From assembly GCA_958296165.1 (NCBI GenBank), contig OY282447.1:1116001-1180000 (forward strand): a stretch of 64,000 bases of DNA, in the 5' to 3' direction. Shown here piece after piece: positions 1-7,478 of this stretch. A model generated the notes under the pieces. The model did no database searches. It was given only the letters and a program-made list of their open reading frames with translations, and was not told where the DNA came from. Every line of letters starts with the position of its first letter. The first letter of the stretch is position 1. The translations under genes and the position numbers were made by a program. The DNA comes from an uncultured Pseudomonadales bacterium. GTDB lineage: Bacteria; Pseudomonadota; Gammaproteobacteria; Pseudomonadales; Azotimanducaceae.

Positions 1-104
1 GCCTTCACAGCAGCGGACTTCTGCGTGCGCTCGACCAGCTTGCGGCGCACCGCCTGCGACTTCTTCCCTTCCAAGATGCGCTGCTTGGCTTCCTTTTCCT
101 GCAT
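1..104 (-). CDS. Small basic protein, N-terminal part only
   Basis: This is a minus-strand reading frame that starts with ATG at 104-102 and runs off the left edge of the window. A purine-rich ribosome binding site (GGGAGAGGG) lies directly upstream of the ATG. The visible 34 residues begin MQEKEAKQRI and are strongly charged and lysine/arginine rich, with no recognisable domain. It reads away from vapBC and is probably a separate transcription unit. The family is not recognised; a helical nucleic-acid-associated protein would fit the composition but is only a guess. The next 230 bases (105-334) hold no gene that I can support. Confidence 0.45.
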   Translation of the reverse strand, partial: MQEKEAKQRILEGKKSQAVRRKLVERTQKSAAVK

Positions 105-334
105 TCCCTCTCCCTAGCCCTAGATGGCTGCGCACACGATATTAGTGGATTGATGCGATTGTTCATCCACCGATAAGCAACCTACCACCGCTTCTCGAAC
201 ATTGGCGAGCAAGCGTTATGCAGCGTACTCCGTGCTGGGTGAGGACATCGCCGCGCAGCTAAACCTAGACCCGCCTTGGCCGTGTCTGGGCGAACCACAT
301 ATTGCCGCCTTGACGCGCGTTCGCGTAGGAGCAG

Positions 335-718
335 CTATGCGGCGGCAATGTCGGTTCGTGCAAAATCGTTGCCCTTGAACAGTAACGGTTCGCTCGTCGT
401 GCGGGCGAGCGCGTACGCGAAGCAATCGCCGAAGTTCAACGCCGCCGGGTGGTTGCCTTTGCCAAAGCGGCGCCAAGCGTCGCGCGCGGCCTCAAGCTGA
501 GCTACTGTAACCGGTGCTGTTGTAATTTCGGCGCTGGCGAGAAAGGCATCCAACGTGTTGCCCGCCGCTCTTCCGCCTCGGCTCTCCAACACCATCGCCG
601 CTTCGAGCACATTGGCGACCGACATGCGACAGCGCGATTCGGCGATCAGCGCTTCGAACCGGGACGCCTCATCTTCACGGAATAGCACCGCCAACAGTGC
701 GGAAGTGTCCACGATCAC
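335..718 (-). CDS. vapC: VapC-type PIN-domain toxin ribonuclease
   Basis: A 127-residue PIN-domain protein beginning at GTG 718 (VIVDTSALLAVLF), close to the usual VapC length. The first conserved acidic residue sits in IVDTSAL, a conserved Glu in VLEAAMVLE, and the third acidic cluster in LNFGDCFAYALA followed by NDFARTD. Together these give the PIN metal site of site-specific endoribonucleases. The GTG start overlaps the vapB stop (GTGA), which implies translational coupling. Upstream in-frame codons exist, but they would extend the protein deep into vapB, so the GTG is preferred. Toxicity is expected to be held in check by the VapB partner. Confidence 0.85.
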   Translation of the reverse strand: MIVDTSALLAVLFREDEASRFEALIAESRCRMSVANVLEAAMVLESRGGRAAGNTLDAFLASAEITTAPVTVAQLEAARDAWRRFGKGNHPAALNFGDCFAYALARTTSEPLLFKGNDFARTDIAAA

Positions 719-972
719 TGAGGCAGCCCTTGCTCGTTGTAGAGGAGGTCGCCATGCTCCGCGGACGAAACGCCCGGCCCCACCAGCGCGGCGCAACGCT
801 CCGCGATGGCACGCATCTCGCGCAGTCGCGCCGCCGTGCCGCGCAACCTCGACTCACGTTCCAAGCGTTCGCGCAGAGCCTGCGTAATGGCACCGGTCTT
901 GGTCTCGCCCATAAGCCGCGCCAGCTCGCTGGCCAGCCGGCACGTCTCCTCATTCTTGATGTTGAGTCCCAT
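715..972 (-). CDS. vapB: VapB-type antitoxin (PSK transcription-factor family)
   Basis: An 85-residue antitoxin starting at ATG 972 (MGLNIKNEETCRLASELARL). The N-terminal GLNIKNEET..L..ELA pattern is typical of the Rv0623/PSK-like VapB family, in which the N-terminus dimerises and binds the operator DNA. The charged C-terminal tail would wrap the toxin. The gene precedes vapC and overlaps it by four bases, the standard VapBC order. A longer frame to 1056 exists, but its extra residues look nothing like the family, so ATG 972 is chosen. An inverted repeat just upstream may be the autoregulatory operator. Confidence 0.85.
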   Translation of the reverse strand: MGLNIKNEETCRLASELARLMGETKTGAITQALRERLERESRLRGTAARLREMRAIAERCAALVGPGVSSAEHGDLLYNEQGLPQ

Positions 973-988
973 CCGTCGACTGCCAAGG

Positions 989-1012
989 GTATAAAGGATG
1001 TAGAAACTATAC
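989..1012 (-). promoter_or_regulatory. Possible vapBC operator (GTATA-N14-TATAC)
   Basis: An inverted repeat with 5-bp arms GTATA (989-993) and TATAC (1008-1012) lies 17 bases upstream of the vapB ATG, inside an AT-rich patch of otherwise GC-rich DNA. VapB proteins bind such short palindromes next to their own promoter. The arms are short, so this is a suggestion only. Confidence 0.3.
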
Positions 1013-1273
1013 CATGCTGCCGCGCCACTGCTTCGTTTCAGCAGCGGGCAGCGCACCCAACACGGTGGTCATCTGGAACTGGCGGTCTGTGCCGGTGGTC
1101 TCGCCGGCACCAGTTCTGGTCGATCGACGCTAGGGCGTTGGTGACTTACTCTGGGCTTAGGCATACTGGCGCTTACAGGAAGAGGCGGTTGCGCTTGTCT
1201 TGGTCGACTGGCGCGGGTCGTGGCCAGATCGAGCGACCGGGTTCGGGTAGTAGCCGCAGGAGCTTGGATCGGA

Positions 1274-2182
1274 ATGACATCGCTCTTGGAAGCACTGTAT
1301 CAAGCACGGTTCCGGCTGGCTTACAGCGAGAAGAAAGACACTGCGTTCGAGGCGTGGTTTGCCGCCCTCGCCAGCCATGCTCTACGTGGAGACTTCGAGC
1401 CCGTGGCCGCGCATGGCCGCGATGGGGACTTCAAGTGCGACGGCAGACGGCTGAGTACGAGGACGATATTCCAGTGCTACGCGCCTGTCGAGATGGAGTC
1501 ACGTCGAACCATCGCCAAGATTGACAGCGACTTCCACGGCGCACTAGATCATTGGTCCGGCTGGATGAGAGAGTGGACGCTGGTTCACAATCGCCGACAA
1601 GGCCTGCCGCCCAGAGTAATCCAACACCTAGATCAGATACGGCTGGGAAATCGAAGCGTCGCCATTCACGTCTGGGATCGCCCGCGCCTGCACGACGAGC
1701 TATTCAGCAAGCTCGATGTGGCTGGTTGGGAGGCCGTGTTCGGATTCGCGCCGTCCACTGACGAGGTCGACAAGTTGACCTTCGCAGACATCGTTCCGGT
1801 GATCGACAGCCTGCAGAAAGAGGTATCGGTCGCCGACTTGCCGCCGATAGAACCACCATCCCCACGGAAACTAGAGAAGAACGCGCTGTCGGAAGACGTG
1901 GCAGAGCTCCTTAGAGTCGGCCGCAGGAAGGAGGCATTGGTGGAGCGCTACTTCCGTAGCCACCCGAAGCCGGATCTCGGCGAGAACATCGCGGTCTCGT
2001 TCCGCAGACGTTACGCCGAACTACGAGAGCATGGGATCCTGCCAGACGACATCTTTGCCAAGTTGCAGCAGAACGCCGGCGCAAACGGCCCGCCAAGACG
2101 GCAAACTGCCGCCTTGGCGGTTCTCTCCTACTACTTCGAGCGTTGCGACATCTTTGAAGATCCCGAGGAAGCGCAGTCATGA
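1274..2182 (+). CDS. ABC-three-component (ABC-3C) system effector/C-terminal-domain protein
   Basis: A 302-residue protein, first gene of a tightly coupled three-gene cassette. ATG 1274 is preferred over an upstream GTG at 1220 because AGGAG (1258-1262) lies just before it. Near residues 45-70 it carries GRDGDFKCDG followed by TIFQCYAP. This D-x-D-x-K arrangement resembles the degenerate nuclease-like segment common to ABC-3C effectors (D..K.DG....FQ.YAP). The C-terminal half is helical and charged, as in the ABC-3C C-terminal domain families. The stop overlaps the next start (ATGA). By family knowledge the protein would be a DNA-sensing or cleaving effector driven by the DUF2326 ATPase downstream. 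No biochemical role can be read from the sequence alone. Confidence 0.65.
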   Translation: MTSLLEALYQARFRLAYSEKKDTAFEAWFAALASHALRGDFEPVAAHGRDGDFKCDGRRLSTRTIFQCYAPVEMESRRTIAKIDSDFHGALDHWSGWMREWTLVHNRRQGLPPRVIQHLDQIRLGNRSVAIHVWDRPRLHDELFSKLDVAGWEAVFGFAPSTDEVDKLTFADIVPVIDSLQKEVSVADLPPIEPPSPRKLEKNALSEDVAELLRVGRRKEALVERYFRSHPKPDLGENIAVSFRRRYAELREHGILPDDIFAKLQQNAGANGPPRRQTAALAVLSYYFERCDIFEDPEEAQS

Positions 2183-2424
2183 TCCTGCCCAACAAGCACA
2201 CACCAACGGACCGCGCTCTGCTTGGAGTTGGCGGCGACATCCTGACGGCGTTGGCAACTCCCAAGACGGTGTCCGCTCTGTGGGATGAGATCCGTGCTAG
2301 CGGTGCGCAAGGAACGCAAACAGCTGTGATCGACTACAAGTGGTTCGTTCTTGCGGTCGACCTGCTCTACATGATCGGTGCCGTAGACCTGACGCAAGGC
2401 GTACTTCGGCGGAGTTCCGCGTGA
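2179..2424 (+). CDS. ABC-3C system middle component
   Basis: An 81-residue protein between the effector and the ATPase, overlapping the first by ATGA and the second by GTGA. Its sequence (MILPNKHTPTDRALLGVGGD, then VSALWDEIR and FVLAVDLLYMIGAVD) matches the small middle-component type of ABC-three-component systems. These look like winged-helix proteins with a final YMIGAVD strand-turn. The role is inferred to be bridging the ATPase to the effector; it has no enzymatic motif. Its position, size and overlap are as strong a clue as its sequence. Confidence 0.75.
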   Translation: MILPNKHTPTDRALLGVGGDILTALATPKTVSALWDEIRASGAQGTQTAVIDYKWFVLAVDLLYMIGAVDLTQGVLRRSSA

Positions 2425-4178
2425 TACACCGTCTTGGCAGCGATCTCGCCTCGTTCAAGACGCTGACGTTCCACCCTGGATTGAACGTCCTACTGGCCGA
2501 CAAGAGCGAAGGCGCCAGCGATCGACAGTCTCGGAACGGCGCTGGCAAAACCAGCTTCGTAGAACTATTGCACTTCTTGTTCGGCGGGAGAGTAGACCCC
2601 AAGAGCATCTTCCGTTCGGATGCCTTGCACAGTTGGACTTTCGACGCGCTGGTAGATGTGGGCCCGCAAACGGTCTCGGTTGCCCGCTCGGGCGAGAGAC
2701 CCAGCGCTGTTCGCACGTCACGACACGATCTATCAAGTTTCAATCAGATCGACTTGGCGCCGACACTCGGACACGATGTTCTCCGCAACGAGGACTGGAC
2801 GCATGTTCTCGGCAATGAGTGGTTTTCGCTCCCGGTGGGTCGCGAAGATCGTCGATTCAAGCCGACCTTCCGATCATTGTTCTCGCTCTTCGCACGGCGG
2901 CACTTCAGCGGTGGATTTGAGAGCCCTACGCAACACACGACCATGCAGCGTATATGGGATCGACAGGTGTCGACATCCTACCTACTCGGGTTGGATTGGA
3001 CGATATCCAGTCGATTCCAGGAACTTCGGGAAAAAGAAAAGTCGTTGAAGGCGCTACGCGCCGCAGTTCGGTCGGGTGACTTGGGGCGCTATCTTGGCCG
3101 CGTGCCTGATCTGAGGACGCAGCTGACCCTATCTGACAGCAACGTGGAGCGGTTACGTCATGAGCTGTCTGCGTTCGAGGTGATTCCCCGATATGCGGAA
3201 CTTGAACAAGAAGCGAACCGCTTGACCGAGGAAATCGGCCGCATGGCGGAGCAGAACGTCACCGATCAAGTGCTGATCCAGGAGCTGCGTTCGGCCTTGG
3301 ACGTGGAAGCTCCGCCCGCCCTAGACCACCTAGCTGCGCTCTATCGGGAGGCAGGTGTTATCTTGCCCGACTTGATTCACCGACGGCTAACCGACGTGCA
3401 ACGGTTTCATCGTGCAATCGTGGAGAATCGGCGCACGCATCTCGACGCGGAGATTCAGAGCGCCCAGCAACGTGTAGATGAACGCAATGGCCGTCGGCAA
3501 ATACTAGACCAACGCCGCAAGCAGGTGATGCAGACGTTGGATTCCGGCGGCGCACTGGAACACTACACCGCGTTGCGCGAGGAGCTGGGGCGACTCGAAG
3601 GAGATAGCGAAGCGCTGCGCCAGCGGCTTAGCGATGCTGAACGCCTAGATAACTCCAAGGCGGAGTTAGACATGGACCGCATGCGCTTGGTGGCGGCATT
3701 GCGAGCCGACATCCGCGAACGCGACGAACTGGTGCGCGAGCCGATCCGACGCTTCGAGGAACTGTCGAGATCGCTATACGAGCGAGCCGGCAGCTTGACC
3801 ATCGCCGATACGCCGAACGGTCCGACCTTTGAGGTCCACATAGACGCTGAACGTAGCCGCGGCATCACGTGCATGCAGATATTCTGCTTCGATCTCATGC
3901 TTGCCGAGATATGTGCCCAGCACCAGCGATTCCCGGGTTTCATTGTCCACGACAGCCACCTCTTCGACGGCGTCGACGAGCGGCAGGTTGCCAAAGCACT
4001 CCAGCTAGGCGCGGAGCGAGCGGAACGGTTCGGCTTTCAGTACATCGTTACGTTGAACTCGGATGCCATGCCCACTGAGGGTTTCTCTGGAGGGTTTGAC
4101 GTGAGAGATCACGTGTTGGATACCAAGCTCACAGACGCCACGGATACTGGCGGGCTCTTTGGGGTACGGTTCAACTGA
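2421..4178 (+). CDS. DUF2326 SMC/RecN-like ATPase of an ABC-3C defence system
   Basis: A 585-residue ABC-class ATPase starting at GTG 2421, overlapping the middle component. Residues 1-25 (LGSDLASFKTLTFHPGLNVL) and the P-loop SRNGAGKTS at 37-45 form the N-terminal half of the nucleotide-binding domain. A long coiled coil (about residues 200-460) follows. The C-terminal half has the DUF2326 signature FIVHDSHLFDGVDERQ near 507-522, which replaces the usual Walker B. The architecture is SMC-like, with head halves joined by a coiled coil. In ABC-3C systems this subunit is thought to sense DNA or foreign replication and license the effector. The gene appears intact. Confidence 0.85.
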   Translation: MIHRLGSDLASFKTLTFHPGLNVLLADKSEGASDRQSRNGAGKTSFVELLHFLFGGRVDPKSIFRSDALHSWTFDALVDVGPQTVSVARSGERPSAVRTSRHDLSSFNQIDLAPTLGHDVLRNEDWTHVLGNEWFSLPVGREDRRFKPTFRSLFSLFARRHFSGGFESPTQHTTMQRIWDRQVSTSYLLGLDWTISSRFQELREKEKSLKALRAAVRSGDLGRYLGRVPDLRTQLTLSDSNVERLRHELSAFEVIPRYAELEQEANRLTEEIGRMAEQNVTDQVLIQELRSALDVEAPPALDHLAALYREAGVILPDLIHRRLTDVQRFHRAIVENRRTHLDAEIQSAQQRVDERNGRRQILDQRRKQVMQTLDSGGALEHYTALREELGRLEGDSEALRQRLSDAERLDNSKAELDMDRMRLVAALRADIRERDELVREPIRRFEELSRSLYERAGSLTIADTPNGPTFEVHIDAERSRGITCMQIFCFDLMLAEICAQHQRFPGFIVHDSHLFDGVDERQVAKALQLGAERAERFGFQYIVTLNSDAMPTEGFSGGFDVRDHVLDTKLTDATDTGGLFGVRFN

Positions 4179-4319
4179 CCCCACGAGCCGCGGCCTGCTT
4201 TCCCTGCGTCACGCTTCTCGTATCGAGCCAGAAGGCCGCGATGCTCATCTGGTCTCCTAACCAGCCCGGCCATGCATGGGCATCATCAATGGTGCCTGTC
4301 GTGACGAGCGTGCCTCGGG

Positions 4320-5009
4320 TCACATATTGGCGGCACGTTCAAGTCGGTTGAGCCAGCAATCGAAGTTACGGCACTGGCGGCGGATGCTCTCCAGGCCGAT
4401 GTCTTGGATTGCGATAGTGCCCATTGCCACCTTGTCATACCGCGGGAACATGCCAAGAATACGTTTCGATGGTGCGGTGGCCTGGGAGTCGTTGATCTCT
4501 TCCGGGTCGCCGAACTGGTCTAGCACGCTCTGCATCTCCGCGCGGATATGGGGAGCGTTGATGCTCTGCGCGAAACGCTCGCAGTCGCTGAACAACAGCG
4601 CTTCGAACTCGTGCATGGAGACGTAGGGTATGAACCGAGACGGATCGAATGTCGTGCCCGTAGCCGTGCGAATGTCCTCGGCGAGTGCCGCTTGGACGTT
4701 CGCCGCCCTCTCTGCAAGCGGTTGAGCAGCGGCAGCGACTCTTCCCGGCCACTGTGCCGATCTGTATTGCGGCACACCATAGTAGTCCACCATCGTCGTG
4801 GATATGGCATCTCGATCGCGCCGGAGATGGTTGAGGATGCCCTTTCTGACGGTCTGCCAAGACTGACCGCCACGATTGATCCGCTGCCGCGCATTGCCGA
4901 TCAAGCGGGCACCCACACTCGTGTAACCGGCTTCCATTAGATGCGGTCCGAGCACGTTGTTGACGAACGTCTCCTCGGTTTCTCCTTCGACGTGAACCAA
5001 TAGGCGCAT
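4320..5009 (-). CDS. DUF4276 family TOPRIM-like protein, partner of an AAA ATPase
   Basis: A 229-residue protein starting at ATG 5009, four bases after the stop of the interrupted AAA ATPase gene. The N-terminus MRLLVHVEGETEETFVNNVL carries the conserved VEG.TEE.F motif of DUF4276, a TOPRIM-related fold. The segment YVSMHEFEALLFSD is the other well-conserved part of the family. DUF4276 genes sit almost always next to an AAA_21 ATPase, and the pair resembles a split OLD nuclease, so a defence nuclease role is inferred. The gene itself is intact, but its partner is disrupted by an IS, so the pair is probably inactive. It converges on the ABC-3C ATPase with 141 bases between the stops. Confidence 0.75.
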   Translation of the reverse strand: MRLLVHVEGETEETFVNNVLGPHLMEAGYTSVGARLIGNARQRINRGGQSWQTVRKGILNHLRRDRDAISTTMVDYYGVPQYRSAQWPGRVAAAAQPLAERAANVQAALAEDIRTATGTTFDPSRFIPYVSMHEFEALLFSDCERFAQSINAPHIRAEMQSVLDQFGDPEEINDSQATAPSKRILGMFPRYDKVAMGTIAIQDIGLESIRRQCRNFDCWLNRLERAANM

Positions 5010-5283
5010 GGGCTCAGTGGTCCGTCGGCACAGATCCCTCGTGCGCGGGACGGCCGCCGAGTTCGTTCTTCAACCACAGGTCGCCGAGGCTGTAGTCTTC
5101 CAGCCACTCTTCAAGCGCCTGCGTGGACAATCTCCTGAACTGTGATGCGCTGTCTACACGATCCACTACCACAATGTCCTCTGGCTGGAATTGATCGACG
5201 AGGTAGGGCGACTGCGTGGCGAGAATGATTTGCGTCTCAACAGAGACGCTGCGTATCAGGGAACACAGCAGGGCGATGGCGTA

Positions 5284-5294
5284 GGGGTGTAGGC
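5284..5294. repeat. 11-bp target-site duplication, left copy
   Basis: GGGGTGTAGGC directly abuts the left end of the IS4-family element. The identical 11 bases abut its right end at 6653-6663. An 11-bp duplication is in the range known for IS4-family transposition. Confidence 0.85.
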
Positions 5295-6652
5295 CATGTG
5301 CGCTAACTTGTTTTTCTGAAAAATGGAAAGTAGTCTCGAATTTGTTGTCGACGTCTGCGCGGCGGGTCGGCGAGGGAGCGGGAGACGACGTTCCAGGTCT
5401 CGAACATGCGCGCCAGCGAAAGCGCTGGCTCGACGGCGCGCTGCACCTGATGGAGCGCGAAGCCGAAGTCACGCCAGGGACTGCTCCGGCAAGGCTCGGC
5501 GGAAGTCGAAGCCCCAGGGGGAAAGGGCCGCCGCGTGGCGGAGCGTCTTCTCGACCAGCAGGGCCACCAGCAGCTTGCCGTACAGCCACGCCCGGGCGCT
5601 GTCGGAGTCGCGCTTGGGCAGATGGCCCAGCCCGGCCAGCGACTTGAAGCGCTTGAACACGAGCTCCACCTGCCAGCGCAGGCGGTACCAGCGCAGAACC
5701 GCCGCGGCGTCGAACTCGGCTTCCGGGAACGTCGTGAACACGATCACGTGCCTGGCGTACTCCAGCGTCTCCGGGCGCAGCCGCCGCTGATTGCGCGACG
5801 CCCGGCGCCGCAGCCTGGCGACCGCCAGGCGCGCCGCCTCGCGGGTCTTGCGGACGGCGCACACCCGTCCCGCCACCGCCTCGCCGCCCTCGACCGCCAC
5901 CGCCGCCGGCCAGCCGCCGACGTCGCCGGCGCGCTTCAGCGACGACACCGCGCCGCGCAGGTCGAACGCCTCCCCGTCCGCTCCGCGCAGCCGCAGCGCC
6001 CCGGTGTTCACGCGCACCGTCGCGTGGCCGCCGCAGTCCGCCACGTGGCGCAGGCCCGACCCGGCCGAGTAGCCCCGGTCCGCCAGCACCAGGTCGCCCC
6101 GCGCCACCGGAAAGCGCGCCAGCGTCTCGCCCGTCCCGGCCCCCTTCGCCGGCGTCAGCTCGAAGAAGTCGCACGCCAGCGACGGCAGCCGTACGCCGTA
6201 GTGCAGCCGCCACTGCGAACCCCGGCCCGGCTCCCGCACGATCGTGCCGTCCACCGCGCGCATCGACGCGCCTTCCTCCGCATCCACCCCGTTCTCCCGG
6301 AACAGCTCCACGCACATCCGGCGCAGCCACTCCGACGACTTGCGCAGCCGCTTCAGCAGCGCCACGTCCGACAGGTCCGCAAGCCCCGCCTCGCGCGCCC
6401 GCACCGCCGTCTCCCGCAGCGAACGACCGCAGCCCAGGTGGATCAGCAGCGTCCGCAGCAGGCCATCCGCCGACTTGTCCTTGCGCAGCCCCTTCAGCGC
6501 CCCCGTCTCCGCAGCCAGCTCCCGCCAGTTCCCCGGCAGCAGCGACGAGAGCAGCTCCCAGTCCCGGTCCGCCATCTCCATCGCCCGACCTCCTTGTCAA
6601 GACGGTCGGCACCATATCCAACTCGTCCATCGAAAACAAGTTAGCGCACATG
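5295..6652 (-). mobile_element. IS4-family insertion sequence, 1358 bp
   Basis: The ends are inverted repeats: CATGTGCGCTAACTTGTTTT at 5295-5314, and its reverse complement at the right end (6633-6652). They are flanked by 11-bp direct repeats. The element carries one transposase gene on the minus strand with the IS4 family Y-(2)-R-(3)-E-(6)-K signature. It is markedly richer in GC than the interrupted gene. It sits in the AAA ATPase gene of the defence island. Only one copy is in the window, so its activity cannot be judged. Confidence 0.9.
5303..6581 (-). pseudogene. IS4-family transposase, frameshifted near its 3' end
   Basis: The main frame starts at ATG 6581 and stops at 5469 after 370 residues. 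It contains AVDGTIVRE (first Asp), LVLADRGYSAG (second Asp) and YRLRWQVELVFKRFK, which fits the Y-(2)-R-(3)-E-(6)-K signature exactly. The expected C-terminus (WRDFGFALHQVQRAVEPAL, then FETWNVVSRSLADPP) continues in another frame down to TAG at 5305-5303, inside the terminal repeat. Dropping one C from the CCC run near 5475-5480 joins the frames into about 425 residues. This is either a real inactivating insertion or a sequencing indel; the DDE core is complete in either case. Confidence 0.8.
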
Positions 6653-6663
6653 GGGGTGTAGGC
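6653..6663. repeat. 11-bp target-site duplication, right copy
   Basis: GGGGTGTAGGC, identical to 5284-5294, directly follows the right inverted repeat of the IS4-family element. Keeping one copy only restores the ATPase reading frame. Confidence 0.85.
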
Positions 6664-7478
6664 CAAGCTCCGGTTCGTCTATGAGTATCAGTGACGTGCG
6701 GAACCTAGCCGGTTGGAGCAAAAGCGTTGCGAGGGCAAGGAAGCGTAGCGAACCATCCGAGAGCGTAGAAATGTCGAAGTATTCGTCCGAACTCCGGTGA
6801 CGCCACCCGAGACGGATCATCTGTTCGTTCTGCGCCAGTGGTTCAAGGCAGAAATCTCCGAAGAAGGGGGCGACCAGGCGGAACGTCTTCTTGATGCGCT
6901 CGTAGGACTGCGGTTCTTTCTCGCGCAGCAAGTAGAGGAATGGCGCTATGTTTTCGCCATCTTGGCGGAGGAACCGGTTGTCATTCAGGTAGGCATTTCT
7001 CAGGATGCGAGCACCGTTTCCCGTGTCGTGGAAATGGTAGACGCGCCATTGATCCAGTTGCGCACGCAGAATCTCTATGCCTACCAGGTCAGGTGTTGCA
7101 GGGACATCTCCGATGGATTCGTACACCACAAAGAGACGGTCATCTTCTGTAGTCGCCAAGTGAGCTTCATAGCTCCCTACGCCTTGGGCAAAAGACAGTG
7201 CGACGCGCACTTCCGGCGTCGTCTTGGCACCGAAGTGGAGGTTCCGGTCTGCGCCGCCTGTGCGAGCGACGTAGTTGCTCAGGCCATATTCTGCTTCTGC
7301 CAGAGAACCAAGCAGCGAGAACACGTTGACGAGGTTGGACTTGCCGGCGCCATTGGCGCCGATCAACACGTTGATGGGCTTTAGTTCCAGCTTCTCGACG
7401 CACGCGATGCTCCGAAAGCCCTTAACCGTAATCCAGTCCAAGGGCCGCTCCGTTCCTTGCCTGCGCCTGTCGTCTCCG

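Larger units (their letters stand above)
5014..7441 (-). pseudogene. AAA_21 family ATPase, interrupted by an IS4-family element
   Basis: The 5' part (7441-6653) encodes MDWITVKGFRSIACVEKLEL, a Walker A (GANGAGKSN) and the Walker B region LILIDEPELGLHP. The 3' part (5294-5014) resumes with the LHPYAIALLCSLI segment and ILATQSPYLVDQF. Removing the element and one copy of its 11-bp target duplication restores one open frame of 352 residues across the join, reading EPELGLHPYAIALL. This is therefore a formerly intact ATPase of the DUF4276-linked type, split by a clean insertion between Walker B and the sensor segment. The truncated N-terminal part could still be made but lacks the C-terminal catalytic strand. 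Confidence 0.9.

Noticed and set aside
1089-1110. GTGCCGG/CCGGCAC hairpin upstream of the ABC-3C cassette as a terminator
   Set aside because: It has no T-tract, and the closest upstream gene (vapB) reads away from it. It could be a chance GC stem.
5295-6652. The IS4-family element as the parent of the MITE in the DUF4258 gene
   Set aside because: Both make 11-bp duplications, but their terminal repeats (CATGTGCGCTAAC versus AGGGCGATTGCA) do not match.
5014-6666. A 550-codon frame that appears to fuse transposase-like and ATPase text
   Set aside because: It is an out-of-frame read through the IS that happens to run into the 3' end of the interrupted ATPase gene.
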